A program made the position numbers and the translations under genes. The notes under the pieces are model-generated. The model made no database searches. It saw only the letters and a program-made list of their open reading frames with translations, and had not been told where the DNA came from. 64,000 bases of DNA from Acidiphilium acidophilum. GTDB lineage: Bacteria; Pseudomonadota; Alphaproteobacteria; Acetobacterales; Acetobacteraceae. Of the stretch, positions 36,012 to 45,894 are shown piece after piece (positions within the stretch are counted from its first letter, which is position 1; every line of letters starts with the position of its first letter). The DNA is taken from NCBI RefSeq assembly GCF_033842475.1, contig NZ_JAWXYB010000018.1, positions 1,037,501-1,101,500 on the forward strand, in the 5' to 3' direction.

Positions 36012-36377
36012 ATGCCGCAGGACTTGGCGCATTTTTTCCCGATTCTGGTTTTTCTGGGAATCGCAGGCCTGATCGGGGCCGCCTTCGTGATCGGCTCCCT
36101 CCTCGTCGCGCGGCAGAACCCGTATGGTGATAAACTCAGCGCCTATGAATGTGGCTTCGAACCGTTCAGCGATGCGCGCCGGAAGTTCGACGTGCGCTAT
36201 TATCTCGTTGCGATTCTGTTCATTATCTTCGATGTCGAAGTTGCGTTCCTGTTCCCGTGGGCGGTCAGCCTGTCGCGGATCGGCACGCTGGGCTTCTGGT
36301 CGATGATGGGGTTCCTCGCAATTCTCGTTGTCGGTTTCATCTACGAATGGCGGAAAGGCGCGCTCGACTGGGAATAA
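36012..36377 (+). CDS. nuoA: NADH-quinone oxidoreductase subunit A
   Basis: Small membrane subunit of complex I at the hinge between the peripheral and membrane arms. 121 residues with three hydrophobic helices (about 10-32, 65-87, 92-112). The loop between the first two has the conserved YECGFEPF (about 45-52), including the Cys-Gly of the ND3 loop. First gene of the nuo array. The 91 bp to nuoB are the largest gap until nuoH-nuoI. Confidence 0.96.
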   Translation: MPQDLAHFFPILVFLGIAGLIGAAFVIGSLLVARQNPYGDKLSAYECGFEPFSDARRKFDVRYYLVAILFIIFDVEVAFLFPWAVSLSRIGTLGFWSMMGFLAILVVGFIYEWRKGALDWE

Positions 36378-36468
36378 TCCCGGCGAATATCTGCGTTGCC
36401 GCGGCATACTGTGGCATCGCGTATCGATGTGGTTATTGGCCGGCAACGGTCTGATCGGAAGGCATGAG

Positions 36469-37029
36469 ATGAACGCCGTGCAGCAACCCGAAATCGCCTG
36501 GAACCGCGAGGCGCTCGCGCCCGGTGCCGAGCAGGACGCCGTCATCCGCGGCATCACCGGTGAAATCGCGGGCAAGGGCTTCGTGGTCGCCAATCTCGAC
36601 AAGCTGGTGAACTGGGCACGCACCGGTAGCCTCTGGCCGATGACCTTCGGACTTGCCTGCTGTGCGGTCGAAATGATCCACGCCTACATGCCGCGCTGGG
36701 ACCTCGACCGGTTCGGCATCATCCCGCGCAACTCCCCGCGTCAGAGCGATGTCATGATCGTCGCGGGCACCCTCACCAACAAAATGGCTCCCGCGTTGCG
36801 CAAGGTCTACGACCAGATGCCCGAGCCTCGCTGGGTCATCTCGATGGGCAGTTGCGCCAATGGCGGGGGTTATTATCACTTCTCCTATTCCGTCGTGCGC
36901 GGCTGTGACCGGATCGTTCCGGTGGATATCTACGTGCCCGGCTGCCCGCCGACCGCCGAGGCCCTGGTCTACGGCATCATGCAGCTTCAGAAAAAAATCC
37001 GCCGGACCGGAACCATCTTCCGTGAGTGA
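36469..37029 (+). CDS. nuoB: NADH-quinone oxidoreductase subunit B
   Basis: Carries iron-sulfur cluster N2, the last electron donor to quinone. 186 residues. Ligands: the CC pair in GLACCAVEM (about residues 62-70), Cys in GSCANGGG (about 127-134) and Cys in [12 protein letters not shown] (about 153-164). The ATG at 36469 is preceded by GGAAGG 6 bp upstream. The 3' end overlaps nuoC by 8 bp. Confidence 0.96.
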   Translation: MNAVQQPEIAWNREALAPGAEQDAVIRGITGEIAGKGFVVANLDKLVNWARTGSLWPMTFGLACCAVEMIHAYMPRWDLDRFGIIPRNSPRQSDVMIVAGTLTNKMAPALRKVYDQMPEPRWVISMGSCANGGGYYHFSYSVVRGCDRIVPVDIYVPGCPPTAEALVYGIMQLQKKIRRTGTIFRE

Positions 37030-37687
37030 CACCGCCCCCCCCGACATGCCGCCTCCGGCGGTCGATGCGTTCGAAGCGGCGCTCGGTGCGCTGCCCGGGG
37101 TTGCCGCCGTTTTCATGGAACGTGATGAGCGTATCCTGCTTGCGGGACGCGATCGCCTGCTCGACCTCATGACCACGCTGCGCACCGACCCGCGATTTGC
37201 CTTCGAGCAATGCATGGATGTCTGCGGTGTCGACTGGCCGGAACGCGCCGAGCGCTTCGATGTCGTCTACAATCTCCTTTCGGTCAGCCGCAACGATCGC
37301 CTCCGCGTCATCGTCGGCACCAACGAAACCACGCCGGTTCCGAGCGTCACCGCCGTTTGGCCGGGCACCGCCTGGTGGGAGCGCGAGGTGTTCGATCTGT
37401 TCGGTATCACCTTCGATGGTCTTGCCGATCATCGCCGGATCGTGACCGATTACGGATTCGAAGGTCACCCGCTCCGCAAGGATTTCCCGCTCACCGGCCA
37501 TGTCGAACTCCGCTACGACGAGGATCAGAAACGCGTGATCTACGAGCCGGTTGCTCTCACCCAGGAATTCCGCAATTTCGACTTTCTCTCGCCGTGGGAA
37601 GCCATGACCACGCTGCCCGGCGATGAAAAGGCGATCCGCCGTCCCGCCGAGGCCGAACCTGCGCCCAAGCCGGGAGCAAAGCCATGA
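37022..37687 (+). CDS. nuoC: NADH-quinone oxidoreductase subunit C
   Basis: Peripheral-arm subunit of complex I (30-kDa family). 221 residues if the GTG at 37022 is used, which overlaps nuoB by 8 bp. An ATG eight codons later (37046) is the alternative. The family signature [21 protein letters not shown]-type stretch begins near residue 120 and is followed by [13 protein letters not shown] Pro/Ala-rich tail ends the protein. The stop overlaps the nuoD ATG by 4 bp. Confidence 0.95.
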   Translation: MSDTAPPDMPPPAVDAFEAALGALPGVAAVFMERDERILLAGRDRLLDLMTTLRTDPRFAFEQCMDVCGVDWPERAERFDVVYNLLSVSRNDRLRVIVGTNETTPVPSVTAVWPGTAWWEREVFDLFGITFDGLADHRRIVTDYGFEGHPLRKDFPLTGHVELRYDEDQKRVIYEPVALTQEFRNFDFLSPWEAMTTLPGDEKAIRRPAEAEPAPKPGAKP

Positions 37688-38901
37688 GCGGCGGTCTGCA
37701 CGAGGCGGCTCCGGGGCGCGAACTGCGCACGCTCGAACTCGAACGCCACACCGTCAATGTCGGTCCGCAACACCCGGCCACTCATGGTGTGTTGCGTCTG
37801 ATCATGGAACTCGAAGGCGAAACCGTCACCCGCGCCGATCCGCATATCGGGCTGCTCCATCGCGGCACCGAAAAACTGATCGAATACAAATCCTATCTCC
37901 AGGCGGTCCCGTATTTCGACCGGCTCGACTACGTCTCGCCGATGTGCTGCGAGCACGCCTTCGCGCTCGCCACCGAAAAGCTCCTCGGCATCACGGTGCC
38001 CGATCGTGGCCAATGGATCAGGGTGCTGTTCTCCGAAATCACCCGCATCCTGAACCATCTGCTCACCGTGGTGCATCTTGCGCTCGACATTGGCGCGCAA
38101 TCGCCCAGCCTTTGGGGCTATGAGGAACGCGAGAAGCTCCTCACCTTCCACGAGGCGGTTTCCGGCGCGCGCTTCCACGCCAATTATTTCCGCCCCGGCG
38201 GCGTCTCCAAGGATCTGCCGGCCGGCCTCGCGGACGACATATGGGCGTGGAGCGAAACCTTCCCGAAATTTCTCGACGATCTGCAGAACCTGCTCAACGG
38301 CAACCGCATCTTCCGTCAGCGCCTCGTCGATATCGGCATCATCTCGGCGGCCGATGCGCTGGGCATGGGGTTCTCCGGCCCCAATCTGCGCGCCGCCGGC
38401 ATCGCGTGGGATCTTCGCCGTGCCCAGCCTTACGACAAATATGCCGAGGTCGAGTTCGACATACCGGTGGGCCGCCACGGCGATTGTTTCGATCGCTACC
38501 TCGTCCGCATCGGCGAGATGGGCGAGAGCCTGAAAATCATCCGCCAGGCCCTCGAGAAAATGCCTCAGGGCCCGGTCAAGGTGCAGGACAACAAGATCAC
38601 CCCGCCCAAGCGCGCTGAAATGAAGCGCTCGATGGAGGCGCTGATCCATCATTTCAAACTCTATACCGAGGGCTATCACGTCCCGGCGGGCACCACCTAT
38701 ACCGCGGTGGAGGCTCCAAAAGGCGAGTTCGGAGTGTATCTCATCGCCGATGGCACCAATCACCCGTATCGCTGCAAAATCCGCGCGACCGGATTTTCGC
38801 ATCTTCAGGCGCTCGAACTGATGTCGAAGGGTCATCTCCTCGCCGACGCGATTGCCGTGCTCGGCTCGCTCGACATCGTGTTCGGCGAAGTGGACCGCTG
38901 A
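37684..38901 (+). CDS. nuoD: NADH-quinone oxidoreductase subunit D
   Basis: 49-kDa-family subunit of complex I that helps form the quinone site beside NuoB. 405 residues. [14 protein letters not shown] (about 21-34) contains the quinone-site His. [14 protein letters not shown] and the C-terminal IVFGEVDR are also characteristic. A separate protein from NuoC, as in other alphaproteobacteria (not the NuoCD fusion of E. coli). Overlaps nuoC by ATGA and precedes nuoE by 2 bp. Confidence 0.97.
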   Translation: MSGGLHEAAPGRELRTLELERHTVNVGPQHPATHGVLRLIMELEGETVTRADPHIGLLHRGTEKLIEYKSYLQAVPYFDRLDYVSPMCCEHAFALATEKLLGITVPDRGQWIRVLFSEITRILNHLLTVVHLALDIGAQSPSLWGYEEREKLLTFHEAVSGARFHANYFRPGGVSKDLPAGLADDIWAWSETFPKFLDDLQNLLNGNRIFRQRLVDIGIISAADALGMGFSGPNLRAAGIAWDLRRAQPYDKYAEVEFDIPVGRHGDCFDRYLVRIGEMGESLKIIRQALEKMPQGPVKVQDNKITPPKRAEMKRSMEALIHHFKLYTEGYHVPAGTTYTAVEAPKGEFGVYLIADGTNHPYRCKIRATGFSHLQALELMSKGHLLADAIAVLGSLDIVFGEVDR

Positions 38902-38903
38902 AC

Positions 38904-39518
38904 ATGACCGATCCGATCCAGCCCGATCATTTCGCCTTCGACGAAGTGAGTGAAGCGAACATCCCCGGAATCATCGCGAAATATCCCGAAGGCCGGCAGG
39001 CCAGCGCGGTGATGCCGCTGCTCGATCTCGTACAGCGCCAGATGGCCCGTACCACCGGTCACGCCTGGGTTCCGACCGTGGCGATGGACGTGGTGGCCGC
39101 GCGTCTCGGCATGCCGCCCATCCGCGTCTACGAGGTCGCGACTTTCTACACCATGTTCCACCTCCAGCCGGTTCAGAAGTTTCACCTTCAGGTCTGTACC
39201 ACGACCCCTTGTTGGCTGCGCGGTTCGGATGACGTGCGCGATGCCTGCACCAGGGCGGTTGCCGCCCATGGGGACCTGTTCAGCATTGAGGAACTCGAAT
39301 GCGTGGGTGCCTGCGTCAATGCGCCGGTTCTGGTCATCAACGACGATTATTACGAAGATCTCGACGGTGAGCGGACCGAAGCCCTGCTCACCGCCTTTCG
39401 CGAGGGACATCCGCCAAAGCCCGGCTCCACCATCGGCCGGCAGAACTCCGCCCCCGAAGGCGGGCGCACCACATTGTTCGGCGATGTCACCCGCAACGCC
39501 ACCGGAGCAGAGTCCTGA
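38904..39518 (+). CDS. nuoE: NADH-quinone oxidoreductase subunit E
   Basis: 24-kDa-family subunit carrying the [2Fe-2S] cluster N1a. 204 residues. The four ligands are in CTTTPC (about residues 98-103) and [11 protein letters not shown] (about 134-144). A tail of about 40 residues after the ligand domain is variable. The stop overlaps the nuoF ATG by one base. Confidence 0.95.
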   Translation: MTDPIQPDHFAFDEVSEANIPGIIAKYPEGRQASAVMPLLDLVQRQMARTTGHAWVPTVAMDVVAARLGMPPIRVYEVATFYTMFHLQPVQKFHLQVCTTTPCWLRGSDDVRDACTRAVAAHGDLFSIEELECVGACVNAPVLVINDDYYEDLDGERTEALLTAFREGHPPKPGSTIGRQNSAPEGGRTTLFGDVTRNATGAES

Positions 39519-40813
39519 TGCTGAGCGACAAGGACCGCATTTTCACCAATCTCTACGGCATCCACGACTGGCATCTCCCCGGCGCCCGCGCGCGCGGCGA
39601 CTGGGACGGCACCGCCGATATCCTCGCCCGTGGCCGCGATGCGATCATCGAGGAAATGAAAGCCTCGGGTCTGCGTGGGCGCGGCGGCGCCGGGTTCCCG
39701 ACCGGGTTGAAATGGTCCTTCATGCCCAAGCAGAGCGATGGGCGGCCGAGCTACCTCGTGGTCAACGCCGATGAAAGCGAGCCCGGCACCTGCAAGGACC
39801 GCGACATCATCCGCCACGACCCGCACAAACTCGTCGAAGGCTGCCTGATCGCGAGCTTCGCGATGGGCGCGCACAAGGCCTTCATCTATATTCGCGGCGA
39901 GTACTACAACGAATACCTCAATCTTCAGACCGCGGTCGATGAAGCGCGCGAGGCCGGGCTGATCGGTCCGAATGCGAGCGGTTCGGGCTGGGATTTCGAT
40001 ATCACCATCCATCGCGGCGGTGGTGCCTATATCTGCGGCGAGGAATCCGCCCTGCTCGAAAGCCTCGAAGGCAAGAAGGGCATGCCCCGGATGAAGCCGC
40101 CGTTTCCCGCCGCCATGGGGGTCTATGGTTGCCCGACCACGGTCAACAACGTCGAATCGATCGCCACCGTTTCGACCATCATGCGGCGTGGTGCCGCCTG
40201 GTTCGTCGGCCTCGGGCGGCCGAAAAACTCGGGGACCAAACTTTACTGCATTTCCGGCCACGTCAACAAACCCTGCACCGTGGAAGACGAACTCGGTATC
40301 CCGATGCGCGAGTTGATCGAGCGCCATGCCGGCGGGGTGCGCGGCGGGTGGGACAATCTTCTGGCCGTCATCCCCGGCGGTTCCTCGGTCCCGATGATCC
40401 CGAAATCGGTCTGTGACAATGCGTTGATGGATTTCGACTCCCTGCGCGAAGCCGGCAGCAGCCTCGGCACCGCCGCCGTCATCGTGATGGACAAATCGAC
40501 CGATCTGATCCGCGCGATCGCCCGAATTTCGGCGTTCTACAAACATGAAAGCTGCGGCCAGTGCACACCCTGCCGCGAGGGCACCGGCTGGGTCATGCGC
40601 ATGATGAACCGCATGGTCGAGGGCAGGGCGGAATACGCCGAGATCGACCTGATGGAACAAGTCACCCGCCAGCTCGAAGGCCACACGATCTGCATGTTGG
40701 CCGATGCGGCAGCCTGGCCGGTTCAGGGTCTGCTGCGCCACTTCCGCCCGATGGTCGAACAGCGCATCACGGACTACAAGGCGCGCACCGCGCCCCGGAT
40801 TGCAGCGGAATGA
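39518..40813 (+). CDS. nuoF: NADH-quinone oxidoreductase subunit F
   Basis: Binds NADH, FMN and a [4Fe-4S] cluster and is the electron entry point of complex I. 431 residues. NADH-site [13 protein letters not shown] (about 53-65), FMN site near [12 protein letters not shown] (about 87-98), and cluster N3 ligands in [13 protein letters not shown] (about 347-359) plus a later Cys in [10 protein letters not shown]. Followed by a pentapeptide-repeat gene 12 bp downstream rather than directly by nuoG. Confidence 0.97.
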   Translation: MLSDKDRIFTNLYGIHDWHLPGARARGDWDGTADILARGRDAIIEEMKASGLRGRGGAGFPTGLKWSFMPKQSDGRPSYLVVNADESEPGTCKDRDIIRHDPHKLVEGCLIASFAMGAHKAFIYIRGEYYNEYLNLQTAVDEAREAGLIGPNASGSGWDFDITIHRGGGAYICGEESALLESLEGKKGMPRMKPPFPAAMGVYGCPTTVNNVESIATVSTIMRRGAAWFVGLGRPKNSGTKLYCISGHVNKPCTVEDELGIPMRELIERHAGGVRGGWDNLLAVIPGGSSVPMIPKSVCDNALMDFDSLREAGSSLGTAAVIVMDKSTDLIRAIARISAFYKHESCGQCTPCREGTGWVMRMMNRMVEGRAEYAEIDLMEQVTRQLEGHTICMLADAAAWPVQGLLRHFRPMVEQRITDYKARTAPRIAAE

Positions 40814-40825
40814 CGGAGCCTGGCC

Positions 40826-41212
40826 ATGCAGCACAGTGAATTGAACGAATCCCTGCAGATTACCTCATCCGACATCTCCGATTCGGTGTTCGAGATGGTG
40901 AAGCTGGATCGGGTCAGCTTCACAAACGCCGGCATGGCAGGTGCGCGCTTTACCGATGTCAACATGTCCGGCGTGACGTTCAGTGCGGTTGATCTCTCCG
41001 GCGCGCGGATCGAGGATGCATTGCTGCCCGGCATGGTGGTGAAGGACGCCAATATGTCCGGCGCCCGATTTCAGGACGTCTCGCTGGCTGGTGCCATCAT
41101 CGATCAGGCCGATCTGTCCGGCGTGATGATTTCCGATTGCACGCTGGCGGGCATGAAGATCGACGGCATCGAGGTCGAAGAACTGCTCGCCGCCTACCGG
41201 AGGCAACGCTGA
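40826..41212 (+). CDS. Pentapeptide-repeat protein encoded between nuoF and nuoG
   Basis: A 128-residue protein made mostly of A(D/N)LxG-type pentapeptide repeats (about residues 25-112), for example MAGARFTDVNMSGVTF and ADLSGVMISD, expected to fold as a right-handed quadrilateral beta-helix. The N-terminal 24 residues and the short helical tail EVEELLAAYRRQR are outside the repeat. It begins 12 bp after nuoF and its stop overlaps the nuoG ATG by one base, so it is surely co-translated with complex I genes. No known core subunit has this fold. An accessory or assembly role is inferred only. Confidence 0.85.
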   Translation: MQHSELNESLQITSSDISDSVFEMVKLDRVSFTNAGMAGARFTDVNMSGVTFSAVDLSGARIEDALLPGMVVKDANMSGARFQDVSLAGAIIDQADLSGVMISDCTLAGMKIDGIEVEELLAAYRRQR

Positions 41213-43269
41213 TGCCCAAGGTCACCGTCGACGGGATCGAACTCGAAGTCCCCAACGGGTTTTCCGTACTCCAGGCCGCCGAAGCCGCCGGCAAGGAAAT
41301 TCCGCGCTTCTGCTACCACGAACGTCTCTCGATTGCCGGCAACTGCCGGATGTGCCTGGTCGAGATCGAAAAAATGCCGAAGCCGGTCGCCTCCTGCGGT
41401 CAGCCGGTGGGCGAAGGCATGGTGATCTTCACCGACACCGAAAAAGTCCGGCAATCCCGCCGCAACGTCATGGAATTCCTGCTGATCAACCACCCGCTCG
41501 ATTGCCCGATCTGCGATCAGGGCGGCGAGTGCGACCTGCAGGACGAAGCCATGGGCTATGGCCGCGATCACACCCGCTATCACGAGAATAAGCGTGCGGT
41601 GACCGACAAATATTTCGGTCCTCTGGTCAAGACCGTGATGACCCGCTGCATCCAGTGCACCCGCTGCGTCCGCTTCCTCGCGGAAGTCGCCGGCGTCCCC
41701 GAACTCGGCGGGACTTCACGTGGCGAAAACCTCGAGATTACCAACTATGTCGAGCGCGGTCTGTCCTCGGAGCTTTCGGGCAACATCATCGACCTCTGCC
41801 CGGTCGGCGCGCTCACCGCAAAACCCTACGCCTTCGTCGCGCGCACCTGGGAACTCCGCAAAACCGACAGTATCGACGTGTTCGATGCGATCGGCACCAA
41901 TATCCGCATCGATTCCCGCGGTGGCGAGGTGCTGCGCATCCTGCCCCGGATCAACGATGCGGTGAACGAGGAATGGCTCGCCGACAAATCCCGCTTCGCG
42001 CTCGACGGGCTCAAGCGCAAGCGCCTCGACCACCCCTGGCTCCGGCGCAACGGCAAGGTCCAAGCCGCGACATGGAACGAGGCGCTCGCCGCCGTGGTCG
42101 CCCGCCTCAACGGCGCCGATCCCGCGCGGATCGGCGCGATTGCCGGTAATCTGTGCGATGCCGAGAGCATGATGGCGCTGAAGGATCTGCTCACCTCCCT
42201 CGGCAGCCCCAATCTCGATTGCCGTCAGGATGGTGCCGCGCTCGATCCCGCGCAACGCGAGAACTATCTGTTCAACACGACGATCGAAGGCATCGATGAA
42301 GCCGACGCGGTCCTGTTCGTCGGCGTCAACCCGCGCCACGAGGCCCCGGTGCTCAACGCGCGCATCCGCCGCCGCTGGGTCGAGGATACCGGTTTCGTCG
42401 CCGGCATGGTCGGTGCCCCGGCCGACCTCACCTATCCCCATACCCATCTCGGCAGCGACGCTGCGGCCCTGCGCGCCCTGCTCGATCCGGGGCATGAATT
42501 CACGAAGCAACTCGTCGCCGCGAAAAAACCCCTCCTGATCATCGGTCAGCAGGCCTTGGCACGCGCGGATGGGGCGTCGATCTTCGCGATCTGCCGGCAG
42601 ATCGCGCAGGCCAGCGGGATGCTCACCGCCGACTGGCACGGTTTCAACGTTCTGCACAACGCCGCCGCCCGGGTTGGCGGGCTCGATCTCGGCTTTGTCC
42701 CGCAAGCAGGGGGCAAGAGCGTCGCCGGCATGCTGAACGGCGGCGTCGATCTGCTCTGGCTGCTCGGTGCCGATGAAATCGACATGTCGGCGATTCCGCC
42801 CGAGACTTTCGTGATCTATCAGGGCCACCACGGCGATCGCGGTGCCGCGCGCGCGGACATCATCCTCCCCGGCGCCGCCTATACCGAAAAACCCGGCACC
42901 TACGTCAACACCGAGGGCCGGGTGCAATACGGCCAGCGCGCGATCTTTCCTCCCGGCGAAGCCCGCGAGGACTGGACCATCATCCGCGCCGTAAGCGGAT
43001 TGCTCGGCAAACCTCTGCCATATGACGACCTCACCGCTTTGCGCGCACGCATGGCGGAGGCCAATCCGGTCTTCGCGACCCCCGACACGGTCCGCCGCCT
43101 CGCCCCGACCGGTGCCGAAACCGTCAGCGTTGATAGCGACGTGACCGACGCCCCCTTCACCCCGGCTTTCGCCAACTACTACCAGACTGACCCGATCAGC
43201 CGGGCCAGCCCGACCATGGCGAAATGCGTGAGCGAAATTCTCGCCCCGCTCCAGCAGGCGGCGGAGTAG
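41212..43269 (+). CDS. nuoG: NADH-quinone oxidoreductase subunit G
   Basis: 75-kDa-family subunit with one [2Fe-2S] and several [4Fe-4S] clusters. 685 residues. Ligands: Cys34 with GNCRMC (about 45-50) and Cys63 for N1b, HPLDCPICDQGGECDLQD (about 97-114) for N5, CIQCTRC near 145-151 with CPVGAL near 195 for N4. The rest is a molybdopterin-oxidoreductase-like domain without cofactor. ATG at 41212 overlaps the pentapeptide gene's stop, with GGAGG 8 bp upstream. Confidence 0.96.
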   Translation: MPKVTVDGIELEVPNGFSVLQAAEAAGKEIPRFCYHERLSIAGNCRMCLVEIEKMPKPVASCGQPVGEGMVIFTDTEKVRQSRRNVMEFLLINHPLDCPICDQGGECDLQDEAMGYGRDHTRYHENKRAVTDKYFGPLVKTVMTRCIQCTRCVRFLAEVAGVPELGGTSRGENLEITNYVERGLSSELSGNIIDLCPVGALTAKPYAFVARTWELRKTDSIDVFDAIGTNIRIDSRGGEVLRILPRINDAVNEEWLADKSRFALDGLKRKRLDHPWLRRNGKVQAATWNEALAAVVARLNGADPARIGAIAGNLCDAESMMALKDLLTSLGSPNLDCRQDGAALDPAQRENYLFNTTIEGIDEADAVLFVGVNPRHEAPVLNARIRRRWVEDTGFVAGMVGAPADLTYPHTHLGSDAAALRALLDPGHEFTKQLVAAKKPLLIIGQQALARADGASIFAICRQIAQASGMLTADWHGFNVLHNAAARVGGLDLGFVPQAGGKSVAGMLNGGVDLLWLLGADEIDMSAIPPETFVIYQGHHGDRGAARADIILPGAAYTEKPGTYVNTEGRVQYGQRAIFPPGEAREDWTIIRAVSGLLGKPLPYDDLTALRARMAEANPVFATPDTVRRLAPTGAETVSVDSDVTDAPFTPAFANYYQTDPISRASPTMAKCVSEILAPLQQAAE

Positions 43270-43272
43270 CCC

Positions 43273-44289
43273 ATGACCACCGGTTTCTTCGCCACCGATT
43301 TCGGCATCCTGATCCTCACCCTGCTGAAATCCCTTGCCCTGATCGTCCCGCTGCTGATCGGCGTCGCCTATCTCACCTATGCCGAACGCAAGGTGCTTGC
43401 CGCGATCCAGCTTCGCCGGGGTCCCAACGTCACCGGTCCGTTCGGGCTCTGGCAGCCCTTCGCGGATGCGATCAAAATGCTGTTCAAGGAAACCATCATC
43501 CCCGATGGTTCCAATCGCTACCTGTTCCTGTTCGCCCCGATCATCACGTTCGGCCTTGCCATCATCGCCTGGGCGGTGATCCCGGTGAACGACCATTGGG
43601 CGATCGCCAACATCAATGTCGGCATGCTCTACCTATTCGCGATCTCCTCGCTCGGCGTCTACGGCGTCATCATCGCGGGATGGGCGAGCAACTCGAAATT
43701 CGCCTTCCTCGGGGCGATGCGCGCCGCTGCCCAGATGGTCAGCTACGAGGTCTCGATCGGCCTCGTCATCCTCTCCGTCCTGGTGTGCACCGGCAGTCTC
43801 GATCTCAACGACATCGTCCTGGCCCAGCGCCATATCTGGTTCGCGATCCCGCTGCTGCCGATGCTCGTGGTCTTCTTCATCTCCGGCCTCGCCGAGACCA
43901 ACCGCGCGCCGTTCGACCTGCCGGAGGGCGAAAGCGAAATCGTCGCCGGTTTTTTCGTCGAATATTCGGCCATGAGCTTCGCGCTGTTCTTCCTCGGCGA
44001 ATACGCGAACATGATCCTGATGAGTGGCATGACCACCATCCTGTTCCTCGGCGGCTGGCTGTCCCCGATCCCGTTCGCTCCGTTCATCTGGGTTCCCGGA
44101 CCGATCTGGTTCATCCTGAAGGTGGCTGTGTGTCTGTTCGTGTTCCTCTGGGTCCGCGCCACCCTGCCGCGCTTCCGCTACGACCAGTTGATGCAGCTCG
44201 GCTGGAAAGTCTTCCTGCCGCTCTCGCTCGGTTGGCTGGTTCTCACGGCGAGCGTGCTGGAGATTTTCGGATGGCTGCCGCATGCTTGA
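43273..44289 (+). CDS. nuoH: NADH-quinone oxidoreductase subunit H
   Basis: Membrane subunit (ND1 family) that joins the quinone chamber to the proton channels. 338 residues with about eight helices. Conserved loop motifs include [17 protein letters not shown] (about 37-53) and [16 protein letters not shown] (about 208-223). It follows nuoG by 3 bp. The 156-bp space after it, before nuoI, is the only large interruption inside the array. Confidence 0.97.
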   Translation: MTTGFFATDFGILILTLLKSLALIVPLLIGVAYLTYAERKVLAAIQLRRGPNVTGPFGLWQPFADAIKMLFKETIIPDGSNRYLFLFAPIITFGLAIIAWAVIPVNDHWAIANINVGMLYLFAISSLGVYGVIIAGWASNSKFAFLGAMRAAAQMVSYEVSIGLVILSVLVCTGSLDLNDIVLAQRHIWFAIPLLPMLVVFFISGLAETNRAPFDLPEGESEIVAGFFVEYSAMSFALFFLGEYANMILMSGMTTILFLGGWLSPIPFAPFIWVPGPIWFILKVAVCLFVFLWVRATLPRFRYDQLMQLGWKVFLPLSLGWLVLTASVLEIFGWLPHA

Positions 44290-44306
44290 GCACGTGCAGG
44301 GCGAAC

Positions 44307-44372
44307 ATGTCTTTTCCGATAAAAGGGCACAAAGAGCTTTTAGCCGTCGCGCCACGTCCGCGAGTCGAATGA
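44307..44372 (+). other. Possible 21-codon small ORF inside the nuoH-nuoI gap
   Basis: An ATG at 44307 opens a 21-residue frame ([20 protein letters not shown], then E). A weak AGGG precedes it. No resemblance to a known peptide is seen, and it may be chance. It shares the gap with a hairpin just before the nuoI ribosome binding site. Listed so that the gap is not read as empty. Confidence 0.2.
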
Positions 44373-44404
44373 ACCGAATTTTTCTCGCTTCTTTCTGGAT
44401 GACA

Positions 44405-44427
44405 GACGAAATCCTTCTACTTTCGTC
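44405..44427 (+). promoter_or_regulatory. Hairpin just upstream of the nuoI ribosome binding site
   Basis: GACGAAA (44405-44411) pairs perfectly with TTTCGTC (44421-44427) around the 9-base loop TCCTTCTAC. It ends 5 bases before GGAGGA (44433-44438), the nuoI ribosome binding site. A second, weaker inverted pair TAAAAG (44320-44325) and CTTTTA (44337-44342) lies further up. It could be a processing, stability or initiation element; no T run suggests termination. Confidence 0.4.
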
Positions 44428-44445
44428 CGTTCGGAGGACCCCAAA

Positions 44446-44934
44446 ATGTCGAAGCTAGACCGCACCGCGCGCAGCTTCCTGCTGCTGGAAATCCTCTCCG
44501 GCATGGGGCTCACCTTGCGCTATTTCTTCAAGCGCAAAGCGACCCTGAACTACCCCTACGAGAAAAACGCGATCAGTCCGCGCTTCAAGGGCGAGCACGC
44601 CCTGCGTCGCTACCCCAATGGCGAGGAACGCTGCATCGCCTGTAAGCTGTGCGAGGCGATCTGCCCGGCCCAGGCGATCACCATCGAAGCGGAACCCCGC
44701 GCCGATGGCTCGCGCCGCACCACCCGCTACGACATCGACATGACCAAATGCATCTATTGCGGCCTGTGCGAGGAAGCCTGCCCGGTCGATGCCATCGTCG
44801 AAGGCCCGAATTTCGAATTCGCGACCGAAACCCGCGAGGAACTGCTCTATGACAAGGCGAAACTGCTCGACAACGGCGATCGCTGGGAAACCGAACTCGC
44901 CAAGCGCCTCGAACTCGATGCGCCGTACCGGTAA
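44446..44934 (+). CDS. nuoI: NADH-quinone oxidoreductase subunit I
   Basis: TYKY-family subunit with two [4Fe-4S] clusters (N6a and N6b). 162 residues. Both ligand sets are visible: [12 protein letters not shown] (about 63-74) and [12 protein letters not shown] (about 102-113), preceded by [15 protein letters not shown]. The ATG at 44446 has GGAGGA 7 bp upstream. It begins the second block of the array, nuoI-N, after a 156-bp gap. Confidence 0.97.
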   Translation: MSKLDRTARSFLLLEILSGMGLTLRYFFKRKATLNYPYEKNAISPRFKGEHALRRYPNGEERCIACKLCEAICPAQAITIEAEPRADGSRRTTRYDIDMTKCIYCGLCEEACPVDAIVEGPNFEFATETREELLYDKAKLLDNGDRWETELAKRLELDAPYR

Positions 44935-44940
44935 ACCGGC

Positions 44941-45588
44941 ATGATCCCCGCCATCGCCTTTTATGTCTTCGCTGCCATCCTGCTCGTTTCGGCCTGCATG
45001 GTCATCACCGCGCGCAATCCGGTCCACTCGGTCCTGTTCCTGATCCTCGCCTTCATCAACGCCGCCGCCCTGTTCGTGCTCGCCGGGGCCGAATTCCTCG
45101 CGATGGTGCTGGTCATCGTCTATGTCGGCGCGGTCGCCGTGCTGTTCCTGTTCGTCGTCATGATGCTCGACGTCGATTTTGCCGCCCTGCGCGAAGGGTT
45201 TCAGCGTTACGCGCCGCTCGGCCTTGTCATCGGTTTTATCCTCCTGATCGAAATCGGCATGATGGCAATCGACTGGACCATCGCCCCCGCCGCCCACCTC
45301 GCCATCGCCGTGCCGATGCCGGCGCACCTGCCCAATACCAATGCCCTTGGCGATCTGATTTACACCCGCTTCATGCTGCCGTTCGAATTGGTCGCCCTGC
45401 TGCTGCTGATCGCCATGATCGGCGCGATCGTGCTGACCCATAGCGACCGCCGGGGCCCCCGCCGCCAGAACATCCATACCCAGCACGACCGTCCGATCGA
45501 TCAGACCCTGACCATGGTGACCATGAAACTCGGCGAGGGCGCGCGCCAGCCCACCCGGCAACCGACGGACCGGGAGCACGTGCCATGA
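44941..45588 (+). CDS. nuoJ: NADH-quinone oxidoreductase subunit J
   Basis: ND6-family membrane subunit, 215 residues with about five helices. The conserved [24 protein letters not shown] stretch (third helix, carrying the pi-bulge region of ND6) lies near residues 50-75, so I give only its ends here: AEFLAM to FLFVVMML. A hydrophilic C-terminal tail is longer than in many homologues. Overlaps nuoK by 4 bp. Confidence 0.95.
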   Translation: MIPAIAFYVFAAILLVSACMVITARNPVHSVLFLILAFINAAALFVLAGAEFLAMVLVIVYVGAVAVLFLFVVMMLDVDFAALREGFQRYAPLGLVIGFILLIEIGMMAIDWTIAPAAHLAIAVPMPAHLPNTNALGDLIYTRFMLPFELVALLLLIAMIGAIVLTHSDRRGPRRQNIHTQHDRPIDQTLTMVTMKLGEGARQPTRQPTDREHVP

Positions 45589-45893
45589 CCATCGGCCTCG
45601 GCCATTATCTCGTCGTCGCCGGTCTTCTGCTGGTCATCGGCATTTTCGGGATCTTTCTAAACCGAAAGAACGTCATCGTCATCATGATGTCGATCGAACT
45701 GATCCTGCTCGCCGCGAACATCAATTTCGTCGCCTTCTCCGCCGCCCTGCACGACATGATGGGTCAGGTCTTCACCATGTTCGTCCTCTCGGTTGCGGCG
45801 GCCGAGGCGGCGATCGGGCTTGCGATCGTCGTGGTCTATTTCCGCAACCGTGGTTCGATCGAGGTCGAAGACGTCACGTTGATGAAGGGCTGA
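45585..45893 (+). CDS. nuoK: NADH-quinone oxidoreductase subunit K
   Basis: ND4L-family membrane subunit, 102 residues in three helices. The buried glutamates essential for the proton path are in [14 protein letters not shown] (about 35-48, first Glu near 38) and [13 protein letters not shown] (about 68-80, Glu near 71). ATG overlaps the nuoJ stop; nuoL begins 1 bp after its stop. Confidence 0.96.
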   Translation: MTIGLGHYLVVAGLLLVIGIFGIFLNRKNVIVIMMSIELILLAANINFVAFSAALHDMMGQVFTMFVLSVAAAEAAIGLAIVVVYFRNRGSIEVEDVTLMKG

Positions 45894-45894
45894 C

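Noticed and set aside
41716-43596. Long open frame antisense to nuoG (about 626 codons)
   Set aside because: GC-rich codon usage leaves antisense frames open by chance. The plus-strand frame encodes unmistakable NuoG with all cluster ligands.
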